DNA of 64,000 nucleotides from Linnemannia hyalina (GCA_019671135.1 JAHRHY010000001.1:2480001-2544000); one strand, 5' to 3'. Shown: positions 24,858-36,026, counted from the stretch's first letter. Notes: generated by a model not told the origin, from the sequence alone. Numbers and translations: made by a program.

Positions 24858-25359
24858 GGGTCTTCTTGGACGGTTGAAGGTGGTTGGTGGTTGGTGCTGT
24901 ATCCTGAACGTCCGTCTTTTTGTTGGAGGGAGGGTCGAGGCGGATGGCGGTCCTGTGTTGTATGGGTTGGGGACGGAAGAGAAAAGAAGAAGAAGGAGAA
25001 GAAAAGAAAGAAGTAGAAAGAAAAAGCAAGGAATGGAAACGAAGGGAGTAATAGAACAACGAAATACCAAAGAAAAATGCGACGTGTCTGCCTATGAAGC
25101 TTGTTACGGTTCTTGTTTTTCGAATGCTTGTTTTTCTTGGAGTGACCCGATGAAGATATATTTGCTTGTGTGTGTGCATCCTATACACAATGAGGTCAAA
25201 AGGTAAAGGGACAAGCAGACAGAACACGCTTGCATCCTTTAACTTCATAAACACGTTTTATTATTGTTATCCTTTTCTTCTCTCGCAATTCCAAAAAAAA
25301 TATAACGACGGCGATGTCAGTTATAGAATCACCACGCTACGGGTTTGTTTATGTGCGTG
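24858..25359. other. Spacer between F-box relic and F-box gene
   Basis: Low-complexity purine-rich DNA and 3' flank of the minus-strand F-box gene; no further gene recognised. Confidence 0.45.
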
Positions 25360-27468
25360 CTATGCCAGACGAGCGAGCTCCATCTGACACTCGCGCTCGA
25401 CCGGTAATCCAAACTCGCTGTCAGAAAAGAGGGAGACTCTTCTCAGTTCAGACCAGTACGGGAACCCTTCCTTGGAATCCATCTCCTCGATCATCATCAT
25501 CACATCCTTCAGTCGGCCTAGGTTTTGTAATTGCTCTGCCAGTTCGCTAGAAATAACGGGTGCCTCCTCCTGCTGCTGCTGCTGCTGCTGCTGTCGTTGT
25601 TGTTGTTGGCCATTCTGACGTTGCTGTTGAAGCTGACCGTTCTGCTCTTGGTGCTGACCATTCTGTTGTTGTTGCGGACCAATATGTTGCTGCTGTGGAT
25701 GGTGACCGTTCTGCTGTTGCTGTTGACCGTCGCCATTCTGCTCCTGCTGCTGCTGAACATCTTCCTGTTGCTGATGCAGTTCCAGTTGTTGGACATCCAG
25801 CTTTCTCGCCTCTTCCTCAATCTGCGCATCCCAGCCCGCAACAATAGTCCGTCGTCTCGCTCGCATCTCCAAACTATGCCCACTCTGCAACATCCACTCG
25901 ATATCTTCCGGCACGTTCACCTGCCGCGTCAACTCCCCAGCAACACGCAACTTCACCAACCTCGTCAGCTTTGTCAAAAGACACAACCCAGACTCGAGGC
26001 AAAGTCGTGGCGAGGCGCCATTCGACGATAGATGTGGTGATAAGTTGAGACACAGCTCTTGCAGACGAGGGGTCACCCTAGGGATATATCCAAATAGGAC
26101 TCGGCCTTGTTCGTTGAAGGTTGGGTCCAGGGGTGGTGAATCGCCAAAAGAGTAGATCCCGAGGTGGAGGGTTTGTAGGTTGGAGCAGGCCCAGATCTGG
26201 GGTTGACCTAGGGCAGGGAAGCGGTGGAACCTTGTTGTGTTGGTATCTGACAGTCGGCGATGGAAATCCATGCGGTTGACTTGGTACTCGATCTTGGGAG
26301 CTCGGAGATGCAGGAGATGTGGGGAGGAGCAAAGGTAATTGTGGAGGGTGCTGTCCAGTCCGCATTGTCCTGGTGCTGCTATTTCGAGGGTGGTGATGAT
26401 GTTTGGTATCTGCTGGATGACCTGGATAACGTCGAGAGTCAAGTCCCACGTGAAGAACTCGCCCTTGAGTGGGCAAATCTTCAGCTGATGAGACAAGAAC
26501 TCGGGCGTCATGGGATCTTCCCGGTCTGAAATGTAAAGCCTTTCCAGCGGCAGGGACAGCGATTGAATATGGTCCAACAACTTCAAAGGAAAGTTTCGAG
26601 TCTTTTTACCGGTCCACGAGTAGTTCGTCATCGCGATATCAAACAGCACCAACTCTCGCAGCTGAGGTGACATCGATACCATGGCCTCGACGCCTGCTTG
26701 TGGGAATTGGACATGTCCAAAGATGATGGAACGCAGTAATAAGGGCTGTTCTCCTCGGAATTGATTGAAGAGTTTGCCCCAGAGATCTCCGATGAGGGTG
26801 GCGTGGCATCGGATGTCGAGAGCCTCCAGTGACGGTGCTCCTCTGAACAGCACATTCAAGTCGAGATATCCGCTTGCAAACCGCAGTTCGAGTCGTCGCA
26901 GGGTCGAAAGAAGCGGAAGGAGAGGCTCTACGCGCGCCAAGTAGGAGATACTCCCACAAACCAGGAGCTCACGCAGGGGAGCCTTCGATCCCTGTACCAA
27001 CCCGTCCAAGCCCCCAGACCCATATCTATAGAACCCTCCTTCACCAATATGATGGTTGCCGACAACCATTCCGTCCCCCTTAACAGGTCGAAAGCGCAAG
27101 AAGCGCTTATCCATAAAGTCGTCGTGCTTGTCCTTCAAAACTGCAGTCACCTGTCGCCGGTATCGTCGCTGTTGTACACGAGTCGCCTTCCTAATCACAC
27201 CTCCACCCCAGCACAGTCGAGTCGCCCATGGTAGGCCCAAAATGACCTGTTCCAGTTCCTCTGAGGGTTGCGTCTCGTCAAAGTGGGCTTCTCGGGCGAT
27301 AAGGTGTTGGTTGAGGAGGAACCAGAGACGACAAACGGGGAGAACGTGGCGGGTGAGCTCGAAGTCGTCGAAAAAGTAGAATATTTGGTGGAGGAGTTCT
27401 GGGATGTTGAGTGGTGAGGGTCTTAGGGCGAGTGTTTCTGGTATTCCTGGGTTGTCTGAGGCCATCAT
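25360..27468 (-). CDS. F-box/LRR protein with Gln-rich insert
   Basis: Single-exon frame of 702 residues starting MMASDN. The F-box lies at about residues 19-60 (SPLNIPELLHQIFYFFDDFE, then VLPVCRLWFLLNQHL). Irregular LRRs follow to about 530, including PEILELL-type leucine patterns and the conserved CSNLQTLHLGIY and GYIPRVTPRLQELCL blocks shared with the gene at 27.9 kb. Residues about 560-650 are Gln/His/Asn-rich (CAG/CAA codons, longest pure run at 25563-25590). A conserved C-terminal block contains LQNLGRLKDVMMMIEEMD. F-box proteins bind Skp1 and bring substrates, recognised by the LRRs, to SCF ubiquitin ligases. Substrate unknown. It is divergent to the gene at 27930, with a 460-base shared promoter region. 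Confidence 0.88.
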   Translation of the reverse strand: MMASDNPGIPETLALRPSPLNIPELLHQIFYFFDDFELTRHVLPVCRLWFLLNQHLIAREAHFDETQPSEELEQVILGLPWATRLCWGGGVIRKATRVQQRRYRRQVTAVLKDKHDDFMDKRFLRFRPVKGDGMVVGNHHIGEGGFYRYGSGGLDGLVQGSKAPLRELLVCGSISYLARVEPLLPLLSTLRRLELRFASGYLDLNVLFRGAPSLEALDIRCHATLIGDLWGKLFNQFRGEQPLLLRSIIFGHVQFPQAGVEAMVSMSPQLRELVLFDIAMTNYSWTGKKTRNFPLKLLDHIQSLSLPLERLYISDREDPMTPEFLSHQLKICPLKGEFFTWDLTLDVIQVIQQIPNIITTLEIAAPGQCGLDSTLHNYLCSSPHLLHLRAPKIEYQVNRMDFHRRLSDTNTTRFHRFPALGQPQIWACSNLQTLHLGIYSFGDSPPLDPTFNEQGRVLFGYIPRVTPRLQELCLNLSPHLSSNGASPRLCLESGLCLLTKLTRLVKLRVAGELTRQVNVPEDIEWMLQSGHSLEMRARRRTIVAGWDAQIEEEARKLDVQQLELHQQQEDVQQQQEQNGDGQQQQQNGHHPQQQHIGPQQQQNGQHQEQNGQLQQQRQNGQQQQRQQQQQQQQEEAPVISSELAEQLQNLGRLKDVMMMIEEMDSKEGFPYWSELRRVSLFSDSEFGLPVERECQMELARLA
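25563..25760. repeat. CAG/CAA-rich repeat coding Gln-rich region
   Basis: Plus-strand CTG/TTG triplets encode Gln runs in the minus-strand F-box protein. Imperfect units of about 27-33 bases containing Gln-Asn-Gly (QQNG) codons are repeated, so this stretch grew by tandem duplication. Confidence 0.75.
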
Positions 27469-27929
27469 GTTTGTGTGTCTGTATGTGTGTTGGGGTGAGT
27501 GTCGTCGGTGGGTTGAGGGAAAGTGTTGTTGAAAGGAATAAAAAGACTCTTTGATAGCATTGTGCTTTGTGGTGATTTAGGCTGCTGCGGGAAGGAGACA
27601 GTCACCATGGACAAGGGACAGTATTATTCCTTCCTGCCTTCTACCACTCCTTTCTGCCTTCTCCCACTTTGCTTACTCGCCAAATTCATTCCTCTTTTTA
27701 CATTGCTCACATCAACAACAACCTCAACATAAGAATAACAACCTCAACATAAGAACAACAAAGGCAATTAGAACGATGCAAGTGGATGTGACATTGCAGC
27801 CTTAACTGAATTGCAACGCCCAATCGAGGCCCATTCGTCATACTTGTATCCCCTTCAATGCTTTTTTTACTCACCTTTCCTTTTCTTCCTTCGACTTTGC
27901 CACCTTTCTCACTCGCCACAGCCTACAGG
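27469..27929. other. Divergent promoter between two F-box genes
   Basis: Shared upstream region of the minus-strand gene ending at 27468 and the plus-strand gene starting at 27930. It holds a 19-base direct repeat (AACAACCTCAACATAAGAA) at about 27719 and 27738. No other gene is seen. Confidence 0.5.
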
Positions 27930-29831
27930 ATGAAACGGTTCTTCAACCAATTGCTCCGGAATATATCACTCTCGCGAGACACCAATACCACCCTATGCAC
28001 AACCACAACAACACCAACGAAAATATCACCCCTGGAGATCCCTCTTATCCTTGACCTCATCTTCTCGTACCTCGACGACCACACCTGCCGCTATAGGGTC
28101 GCACTCGTCTGCCGACAATGGTTCCTCCGCCAACAGAACCAGTTCTCCAGAACGATTACCTTTGGTGACTTTTGGACCGACAAGCAGGTGGCACTATTTT
28201 ATACAAAGTTACCAGGAGCTGGACGTCTGGAGTGTGTGCTCCATTTCGACTCGCTACGAGGGATCGATACTAAGAATATCAGAGTACTGCTTGAACGGTA
28301 CCAGGGGGACTATCAGAGACAATTAGAGAAGAGGAATCAAATTGCGATCAACAAGCGCAAGCCGACACTGTACAGTTTCGACTCGCTCAGGGCTATCAGT
28401 ATTTCTGTGGGGGTTCAGTATGGCACGACTATCGACTCGATACCATTTCCGCCATCCTTGACCAGCCTCGAGTTGACGTTTATGTTCTGTCTGTCTAACG
28501 GAGAGAGCTTTGGCAAGATTATGAGGACGTGCCCGTTGCTGGAGATCCTGTCTTTGGAAGTGGAGGAGAGATCGAGTCGGCCTATGTCGCAGATTACCCT
28601 GGATCAGGAACTACACCCGAAACCACTCCCTCTCCAGCACCTCAAACTCAGGAATGTCTACTTTGCGCAGGCTGACCTCGAGAGCCTGCTATTGTTCACC
28701 CCACGGATCAAGTCCCTCAAGTTGATAGGGTTGGATACACATCACCGCCCGAAGTATGACTGGACGAGGCTTCTGGAGCACATCAAGGCGCTGCGCGTCA
28801 CCCTTGAAGATGTCTACTTTTTTGAGTATGGACAGCAATCGCACTTGGACATCATGCCACGACTGGGCGAGATCTGTCCCACGATTTGGGATTGGACACT
28901 GTGGGCTCCGGACGTGACGCCTTCCTTCTTGCAGGAATTGACCCTCAGGACCAGCTTTGTAACGACCTTGGAACTGTTCTGGGAGCCAATGGACTATGAC
29001 TATGCAGCATTATGTTGCTCCAATGAACTCAAACACGCCCCTCGCCTCATCCACAAATACCTCTGCACCTCGTCCCAGCTTGTTCACCTCAAATCGTTAA
29101 AGACCGTCATCCGACCCGAGTTCATGGACCTGTTCAACAGACGCGTTCCTCACGGCGACCCTTTGGATCTACCAACCTCACCTGCTCCAGCTCTATGGGT
29201 GTGTCGAGGCCTAGAGACGCTGCATGTCGAACTCCATGACAGACATTGTAGCAGGATTTTGTTTGGATATGTCTCGCGCGTGCTGCCGCAACTTCAGGAG
29301 CTTTTTGTCCGTATACCCGAAGTGTGCAAGCCCGACGAGGACAGCCCGTTTATTTACCCGGTCATGCATGTGAACTTGCAAGGAGGACTCTGCCTGTTGT
29401 CACGACTGAAGCTTCTGCGTCGACTCCGCGTGGCATCAACCAGTCACGAATTCAAAGTGACCGACGGATGCAGTAAGATGGCCCTCAATTGGATGCTCCC
29501 CTCTGGGCGCAACGGCAAGTTCAAGAGACAAAGGCGGGATGAACTGAAGTCATGGCGGGTGAGGAGGGACGAGGAGGATCAAAGAGAGACCATGCGTTCA
29601 CTGCAACAGCAACAACCACCGAAGCTCGAAAAGGAGGCAGATGCCGAGATTTGGTCACAGCTGCGTAACCTTGGACTTTTGTTGGATGTGGAGGAGGTGG
29701 TGAAGGAGATTGACGCTGGAGGCTTTGAACCTCTGCCGAGTCTTGAGAAGTTGTCCTTCTCTTTGAACACGCTAGGAATGAAGCATCCGGAGGTGGAGCT
29801 GAAAAACGTATTCCGGGATAGGAAGAAATGA
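27930..29831 (+). CDS. F-box/LRR protein
   Basis: Single exon, 633 residues from the ATG at 27930 (MKRFFNQLLRN). The frame extends upstream to 27858, but MKRF matches the paralogue relic at 38256 (MRFIKQ), so 27930 is preferred. F-box at residues 33-70 (SPLEIPLILDLIFSYLDDHT, VALVCRQWFLRQQ). LPGAGRLECVLHF follows, then degenerate LRRs with the family landmarks TTLELFW, VCRGLETLHVEL, GYVSRVLPQLQELFV and LLSRLKLLRRLRV, and the C-terminal block LRNLGLLLDVEEVVKEID. Likely an SCF substrate receptor. It gives the reference for recognising the four decayed copies in this window. Confidence 0.9.
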   Translation: MKRFFNQLLRNISLSRDTNTTLCTTTTTPTKISPLEIPLILDLIFSYLDDHTCRYRVALVCRQWFLRQQNQFSRTITFGDFWTDKQVALFYTKLPGAGRLECVLHFDSLRGIDTKNIRVLLERYQGDYQRQLEKRNQIAINKRKPTLYSFDSLRAISISVGVQYGTTIDSIPFPPSLTSLELTFMFCLSNGESFGKIMRTCPLLEILSLEVEERSSRPMSQITLDQELHPKPLPLQHLKLRNVYFAQADLESLLLFTPRIKSLKLIGLDTHHRPKYDWTRLLEHIKALRVTLEDVYFFEYGQQSHLDIMPRLGEICPTIWDWTLWAPDVTPSFLQELTLRTSFVTTLELFWEPMDYDYAALCCSNELKHAPRLIHKYLCTSSQLVHLKSLKTVIRPEFMDLFNRRVPHGDPLDLPTSPAPALWVCRGLETLHVELHDRHCSRILFGYVSRVLPQLQELFVRIPEVCKPDEDSPFIYPVMHVNLQGGLCLLSRLKLLRRLRVASTSHEFKVTDGCSKMALNWMLPSGRNGKFKRQRRDELKSWRVRRDEEDQRETMRSLQQQQPPKLEKEADAEIWSQLRNLGLLLDVEEVVKEIDAGGFEPLPSLEKLSFSLNTLGMKHPEVELKNVFRDRKK

Positions 29832-30309
29832 GAGAGAGGTTATGGTAGCGATACAGTTGTAATTAAATGAATGATCGCATATAGGTGGTCCTCTTATTTG
29901 TCGTCTTTCCTTTTCTTCACAGTTCAAAAAAGAGGGTGATCCTTACTAGTTGTATTGTTCCTCCTTATTCCTGTGCTCCTTCCTCCCTCTTCCCATCTTC
30001 CACAATCTTTTATATCGGTCGTGTTTGGTCTTCTGGAGTTGAAAGACCCCCTACTTCCTTTCGAACCCTGGTACAAACTGCTCTTTTTTGTAACATGTTC
30101 CCCATTCGGCATTCTGTTCCTGGACTACGCCAAAAAAGGGAATAAAAGTCATTTGCCAGTTGATTCATTCCTTGTTTGTTTGTTGATATGATGCCCGCCT
30201 GCATGCCATGCCTTTGATTCTTTGATTCTTTGATTCTTCAGCGGTCTCGAGGCCGTCCCCCCCCCCCCCCACTCCCCCTCTGAATGGATTCACTGGGCAA
30301 ACACCACTG
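29832..30309. other. Intergenic region
   Basis: 3' flank of the F-box gene. Contains a GATTCTTT triplication (about 30215-30238) and a run of about 14 C (30257-30270). No gene recognised. Confidence 0.5.
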
Positions 30310-31430
30310 CACCAAATGTTCTCAAGATGATCTTCTATCTGTCCCTTGCTGCCTACACACTCATCACGACATTGGAGTTGTGCTGGACGCAGCCGTCGAA
30401 TTCTTCGCCCGCGCCTAGATGCTACCGCGGCGTCGAAGATATGCCACAGGGGATCTTTAAGGTCCTGTGTTACGTCCCCCGAACAGGTTCATCTTGCGAC
30501 CTTGAGGACTGTGGTGCGCCTGGAGGAGTTTGATCTCTTTTTGTCGAGCAGGATAACGCCAACCCTCGACACGCGCTAGCAACACAACCTTGACCGAAAA
30601 TAACCTATGACGCCTGATCCAACACTCGTCCCATCAATAGTCACCTGGGTACTGCTGTAACTTCTGCGCTTTACACACCAACCTCCACGCATCCAGCCAA
30701 CTGCAATTCTAAAAACTCCGTCTCCTCCCCGCGTTAGTATTTGGTTACATCTCCCCGTATCTGCCCCCGTCCTCGAAAATCTCCAGATCTGTATCCCTCC
30801 AAGCGAGCCAGTCGGAACGTCAACCTCGAGTTTCATTTCATGGGCATGCGCCTCAACCTCAATTCGGGGCTGTTGCCTTATGGGGGGGGGGGTTGAGGAA
30901 CCTGAGGAGTTTGAAGGTCCCACTCGAGATCGGGGAAAGTTGCATCATAGTGCCAGGAATGGGATCTGAACTGTATGGTTCATTCTGGTAGGGGGGATCG
31001 GAAGTCGACGAGGTTGAGGATGGACGAGGTTGATAGTTGGGAGGTGTGGGCGCGGTAATGAGGAATCTTGTCGAGACCGTATCGGCTCCTGGCCTGACAA
31101 ACAGCAGTAATTGGAAAGTATGGACGGTAGTAGCAGTGACGTCGACAACATCAACATGGGGCAGCTTCATCAACCACAACAGCACTTCATCAACAACGGC
31201 AGTAGACCCATTGGAAGGAGACGTAGAGATGTTGGATTGATTGGAAGAACTTGGGCTGTTTGCTGGATGTGGAGGGGATAATGGATGAGACGGAGGATGT
31301 AGAGGAGCACAAGCCTATGCCAGCTCTGGTGAGATTTGTCGTTTAATTTCCCGATCATGGCGCGAACCAAAGGAGGAGTTGCAAGTCGATCTGAGAAGTG
31401 TCTCTTCTTGCTGAGATATAGAATAAGAAG
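30310..31430 (+). pseudogene. Decayed F-box/LRR gene, 3' two thirds
   Basis: Fragments in shifting frames align in order with the C-terminal two thirds of the intact gene just upstream: TTLELCW (intact TTLELFW) near 30370; EQVHLATLRTVVRLEEFDLF near 30484-30545 (intact HLKSLKTVIRPEFMDLF); YISRICPRPR near 30750; LRNLRSLKV near 30896-30922; NLGCLLDVEGIMDE near 31250-31290 (intact NLGLLLDVEEVVKE). The F-box and first LRRs are missing. Several frameshifts, including one at a run of 9-10 G (30882-30891), and stops make it nonfunctional. It probably arose by tandem duplication of the 27.9-kb gene or a close relative. Confidence 0.8.
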
Positions 31431-31470
31431 TGTCAACAACAATTATAAAATAAGCTAAAAATGTGGTTTA

Positions 31471-34400
31471 TTATCGGGAATTGGAAGGAAGTATAGATGA
31501 AAAATATTCAGGTAACCAGGTGCAATTGTCAACCACACGAATACGATGGCGGGGCAGCTTTGTCATCGACCCTTGCGACTCCCTTGCGTTCAATTTCTGA
31601 GCCTCGCTCTTCTCCATCTTGCCTTTATGATCCAGCTGAAGCACAAACCCATCTGTGAACTCTGTACTTCTTGCAGCAAGAACCGCCTCCATTTCTGGAC
31701 CGAACTTGTGGTAGTCGATTATGAGAACTTGGAGTTGAGAGAGGTCCAAGCGAGGCAGAACCATCTCGAGTATATTGTCGTCCTTTGGATCCTGAAGATG
31801 CAGTCGTCTCAAAGGCAGATCAGCAAGAATGTTCGCCAGCCCTTGTGATGTCGCAATCCCATAGAACCATAGGTTTTGGATCTGGCAAGGCATGGACGAC
31901 GAGAGGACACGGTGGTAAAAGGGGTCGAGGAAGGAGTTCTCAACATATTGCGCACGAAGGGACCGCAAAGAGACCAGGCTGACTTCAGAGAGGAGACTGC
32001 AGGTGAACCAACTAACACCAAGGTGGACCAAAGACAAACTTGGTAGTAGGTGGGCCATCAAGTCGAGGGAATCAGTTGTCATGTAGACAAGGAGTTCGAG
32101 GTGCGTCAGTCTCACGAATGGGAGACCATTGACGAGTGTTGTGGACGAGGATATGTCGCAAATCTGAGCCAGGTCCACAACTTGGCTAGTGGACTTGGAA
32201 TAGAGTATAAGTACCTCCAATGTCGCGGCCGATCGCTGGATGGCGGCCTCAAGTAGACCAGCAGGGCCAGTGGGGTATGGCATGCCGATATCCGTGAGCT
32301 CCCTCAAAGCAATTGCGCCATACGGAGCTGTGGTATCCTTGATTTCTACTTCGAAATCATCATATAGGCGACATCGATGCAGGATCTTCATCTTGGAGAG
32401 CGAACCCAGAGCTCGGTCGACTTTGGGAATGCCATTACTATGGTATACGACACTTCCCAGTCTTACATCGGCAAGACCGGGGCATAGAGAAATGATCTCA
32501 GCCAGGCGAGAGTCGTCAAAGTTACTGACATATCCCGAGTAGTGGAAGCTTTGGAGGAGCGAGGGACGGTGGGTCTTGGGCAAGCTCGACGTCCGCGGTC
32601 CGATGAGATCTACATCGACAAAGGCCAGGCGCCTGATCCTGTCATTGGACAAGAGCCCAAGGAGCGAGTGGTACCTTCCCTTCCCAGGTCGAAAAAGGGA
32701 ACCCAACAGAGAGGGATCATCCAATTCCATAAGGTTCAGCTCCAATTCCTGAATATTTGACTGAGCGATCTTGTCCACCAGCATAACCAGATCCGTCGAC
32801 CCAAACGACCAATCCAACATGACCCTGAGACCAGTGACCGCCGGTGCCTGTGTGGAGAGTCGAGAGAAGAAATCTTTGGTGGCGGTGCTAGATTTGAGGG
32901 TGATGGTGACCTTGCCAAACTGGGGATCATACGTGCCACCGTTGGTTTCGACGCACTGGAGGAACGATGCCATCGCTGTCTCGCGGTACACTTGACGGTA
33001 ATGGTGAAGGCACACCCATTTGACATGACCTGTCTCGAGGGTGATCCTGTACAGATTGCCCAGGATTTTGTCCGCATCCTTCTTCCTCAGGAAAGAGTCC
33101 AGTCGCCGCAGATCGGCACCCTCCAGTGCTGTAAGACCGCTGAACATGTCCTCCTCCTCCTGCGATGCTGCCATTGTTTTGGAGATTCCATCGCCTGTCA
33201 CGTTCTCGTCCAGTTTCTGCTCCAGAAAGTTGATCGACATATCTACCGCCATAATCGTTCTCTCTGAGATCGACTTGACTCCGTCCATGACATCCTTGAC
33301 ACCACTCTCCACCAGCGCAATAGCAGGGGCCGCCACCGTTGCAACAGCCAGACAGTGCTTGAGCATCCGGAGCATGCCAAGGACGTAGGGGCCATAGCGA
33401 TCAAAGAACTCCTTGGGACGAGAAAGCTCATACCCCTCATGCTTGGCCAAGTGGACACTCCCTCTGACAGGGACGGGTGTGGAGGAGGCAGTAGCGGTGA
33501 TGGTGAGTTGGCCAGATGAGGTCGTTGATCCGACGCTTGGGTTGCAATGGTCGCCGCACTCGCACAAGAAGAACAGTCGAAATCTCTCTGCCATAATGTT
33601 CCGAGGGTCCCATTTCTCGTACGAGTCTGGAAGAATGACGAACAGTCTCGGGATCGGATACTCGTGGAGTTCATAGTTCTGGACCAAGATAGCCTCGATC
33701 CTCTGCTGGGCCACAATGAGTCGGTCAATCGTCTCCTGCTGCATCCTCAACAGTTTCTCGTCCCTTAGTTTGGACTCGGCCTGCTCCCTCAACATCTGCT
33801 CCTCCCTCTCCTTTGATGCAGCTTGCTCCTTCAGCATTTCGTTTTGCTGCTGTACCATGTAAAAGAGCTGTTGCAATAGTGTTTGGTGATGGTTTGATTG
33901 TTGGTCAGTCGACTGGGTGAGTTGTTGTTGGATGTGAGTAATGTTTGAGGCGATTGCTGAGAGTGTTGTCATGGAACGAGTAGTGGAGATAGTCTGGCGT
34001 GCAACGGCGGTGGAAGTTGAGAGCGATAAAGGTGCAGAGCGCTCAAGGGAGTAAGTGGCGGGCCGAGCGAGGGTGCTTGTGTGGACGGAATAAGGTCGTA
34101 GAGAGAGATTCGACACAGAGACAGAGAGTTCCATGCCATCATTTGTGAGCAATTGAGTTGGGTGGCTTGAATTTCTGCTTCCAGTCTGCGCCATGGTCCT
34201 TCCAGAGAGGTTGACAGAGGAAGCTGTGGAAGCATTGAGAGAGCCGGGGACAACAACGTCGATGACATGGTCTGGATAGTGGGCAATCCTCTTTGGTTCA
34301 TACCTATACCATATGGTAGGCAAAAGTAGTGTAAAACAATGTAAGTAAAAACGAAGCTCGTGAAAAAATAAAATAAAAATGCAGTTCTGTCTGCTTCTCT

Positions 34401-34626
34401 ATTTCTCCGTTTTTGCGTTGTTAAGACTAGTTTGTTATTCTTACTCCTGCTCTTCCTCATCTTCGAGGTAATTCAGAAAGACACCGTTGACGCTGAACAG
34501 CGAGGCGCCAGGGAAGAATTTGTGGGTATCCGTTATGCGGCTGTAGGCTTCCCCAGAGGCCTTGTCCTTGCGCACGGCAATAGATACGACTGTGTTGCCC
34601 TGTCGAAAGCGTTGATGAGGTGTCAT
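31471..34626 (-). CDS. Family A protein, long form (inverted near-identical paralogue)
   Basis: Exons 34626-34445 and 34303-31471 (phase-2 intron at the conserved place) encode 1004 residues. The start is the ATG at 34626 (MTPHQRFRQG). Parts are as in the gene at 5.8-8.9 kb: cassette ending YEPKRIAHYPDHVIDVV, Ser/Thr linker, coiled coil, RFRLFFLCECG, LAKHEGYE, YGPYVLGMLRMLKHCLAV, GHVKWVCLHHYR, then LRR-like repeats. The coiled coil is exactly seven residues (one heptad) longer than in the other copy, around LFYMVQQQNEMLKEQ, which supports a real coiled coil under selection. The acidic run is two residues shorter. Most differences lie in the LRR region, where solvent-exposed positions vary. 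Function unknown; see findings for the receptor hypothesis. Confidence 0.9.
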
Positions 34627-35091
34627 AGGTGACAAGAGTACAAGGAGCGAGTGGCGGTGGTGAGTGAGGGTGATGTGATTTTGGCGTGTCGATGATGGTG
34701 ATCAAATGTAATTGGTCGAAGGAATGAAAAGGATGGACAGAAAAGTTGTGTGTGAGAGGGAGAAGGAGAGGCGGTTATGGAAACGTAGGAGGGCGTTGGC
34801 GAAGAAAGAAGAAAAGGGTTAACAACAGCGAGGTTGTCCAATGGGTTGGACTCATGCGCCAAAGATAGTTCTGTGGCCGGAAGAAGAAAAAGGTGCACTT
34901 GCAGCAAACCAAGATATGGACATTGTTTATCTGTATGCTCCATTTTGTATTCACTCGCCGTTTGTTCAATGCCAAAGAAACAAACGCACTCACTTAGCAA
35001 GAAGATCTAGAAATCACTCAAATCAGTAATTAGAGACTGATTGACATCCTTCTGAAACAAACACACTTCGTTGTTCCAGGAACGTTCAATT
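34627..35091. other. Promoter region of the family A gene
   Basis: The 60 bases upstream of the start (minus strand) are CACCCTCAC-rich, like the leader of the copy at 5.8 kb. The rest shows no gene. Confidence 0.45.
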
Positions 35092-35292
35092 TCAGGTCCC
35101 AAGAACGCGCGGGTGATGAAAAAAGACTCCTACTTCTTTCAGCTCCGCAGCAAGAGGATCGCAACCACCTTCTGCTGCCTCGTATTCGGATTCATCCTCT
35201 GAGCCCGCCCCGTCTTCAACGTTCTCCAGATCCGTGTCCACCAAGAGGACCAGCGTATGTTTCCAAGTAGATTCGAAAAGTAGGTGTCTCTG
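35092..35292 (-). other. Exon-like acidic open frame
   Basis: On the minus strand a TTTTTTTCAG acceptor-like site at 35302-35293 opens a 66-codon frame ending in TGA at 35094-35092. It encodes an acidic stretch (DLENVEDGAGSEDESEYEAA) with codon-like composition. No upstream exon fits in the 180 bases before the acetyltransferase stop, so it may be an alternative 3' exon of that gene, a relic of a lost gene, or chance. Confidence 0.25.
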
Positions 35293-35474
35293 CTGAAAAA
35301 AATATGAGGTGACAATTAATGATGTGGGGGTAAAGGATTGCTATGGTTTATTTTCCCCGAAGGAAACATGAGGTTCTATTGTGAGCAATTTTGCTCTTCC
35401 CGCGCAGCACGTAGACCCTGCCTGCTTGCCATGCTAATTGAATAGCAATTGACGTCCTTAGAGTTCTCGCCCCA

Positions 35475-36026
35475 TTACAACAGTGTGGTGCTCTTCCCTT
35501 CAATGCCCTCGCCAACCTTCGAAAGCTCTGTAAGTGCCTTGCCATCGACTCTCATAGTATGCCATTCATCCATCACGACCGCACCCAAGGACTGGTAGAA
35601 CTGAATGCTGGGCTCATTCCATTTCAAGACTGACCATTCCAACCGCCCTCCATTCATCAATTCGACCTCTCTTGCCAGTTCGCCCAAGAGCCGCTTCCCG
35701 ATCCGCTGTCCTCGTGCAGACTCCTTGACAAAGAGGTCCTCGAGATAGATGCCTCCACGACCACGCCAGGTTGAGTAGTTGGTGAAGTAGAGGGCAAAAC
35801 CGACTGGTTCGGGGGAGGAGGGGACAAAAGCCAATAGGCAGGAGGCGAGGTTCTGGGAGGTTGGGTGGGGGGGTGTGAAGCGGAGGGTGTTGAGTAAGGA
35901 GTCCTCAGTGGCTTCGACGGTTGATGCTGGTTCCCGTTCGTACTTGGCGAGCTCGTGGATGAGAGAGAGGATCGAGCCAACGTCTGAAGGCGTGGCCGAG
36001 CGGACTGTGACCTTGGAAGGGGACAT
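35475..36026 (-). CDS. GNAT acetyltransferase of the diamine/thialysine (SSAT) type
   Basis: Single exon, 183 residues, close to the 170-175 of the family. N-terminal strand VTVRSATPSDVGSILSLIHE with ELAKYE at 25-30, typical of spermidine/spermine and thialysine N-acetyltransferases. IYLEDLFV at 93-100 and RGQRIGKRLL at 105-114 form the acetyl-CoA binding motif A. KWNEPSIQFYQSLGA at 135-149 is the motif B signature of this subgroup. It would transfer acetyl from acetyl-CoA to a polyamine or thialysine amine in the cytosol, aiding polyamine turnover; the exact substrate cannot be told from sequence. The ATG at 36026 is the first in frame and lies directly after a 20-base tandem repeat that must form its 5' leader. 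Confidence 0.92.
   Translation of the reverse strand: MSPSKVTVRSATPSDVGSILSLIHELAKYEREPASTVEATEDSLLNTLRFTPPHPTSQNLASCLLAFVPSSPEPVGFALYFTNYSTWRGRGGIYLEDLFVKESARGQRIGKRLLGELAREVELMNGGRLEWSVLKWNEPSIQFYQSLGAVVMDEWHTMRVDGKALTELSKVGEGIEGKSTTLL

Noticed and set aside
24625..25254. 209-codon minus-strand frame
   Set aside because: Low-complexity and without a good start; the only meaningful signal in it is the F-box relic read in another frame.
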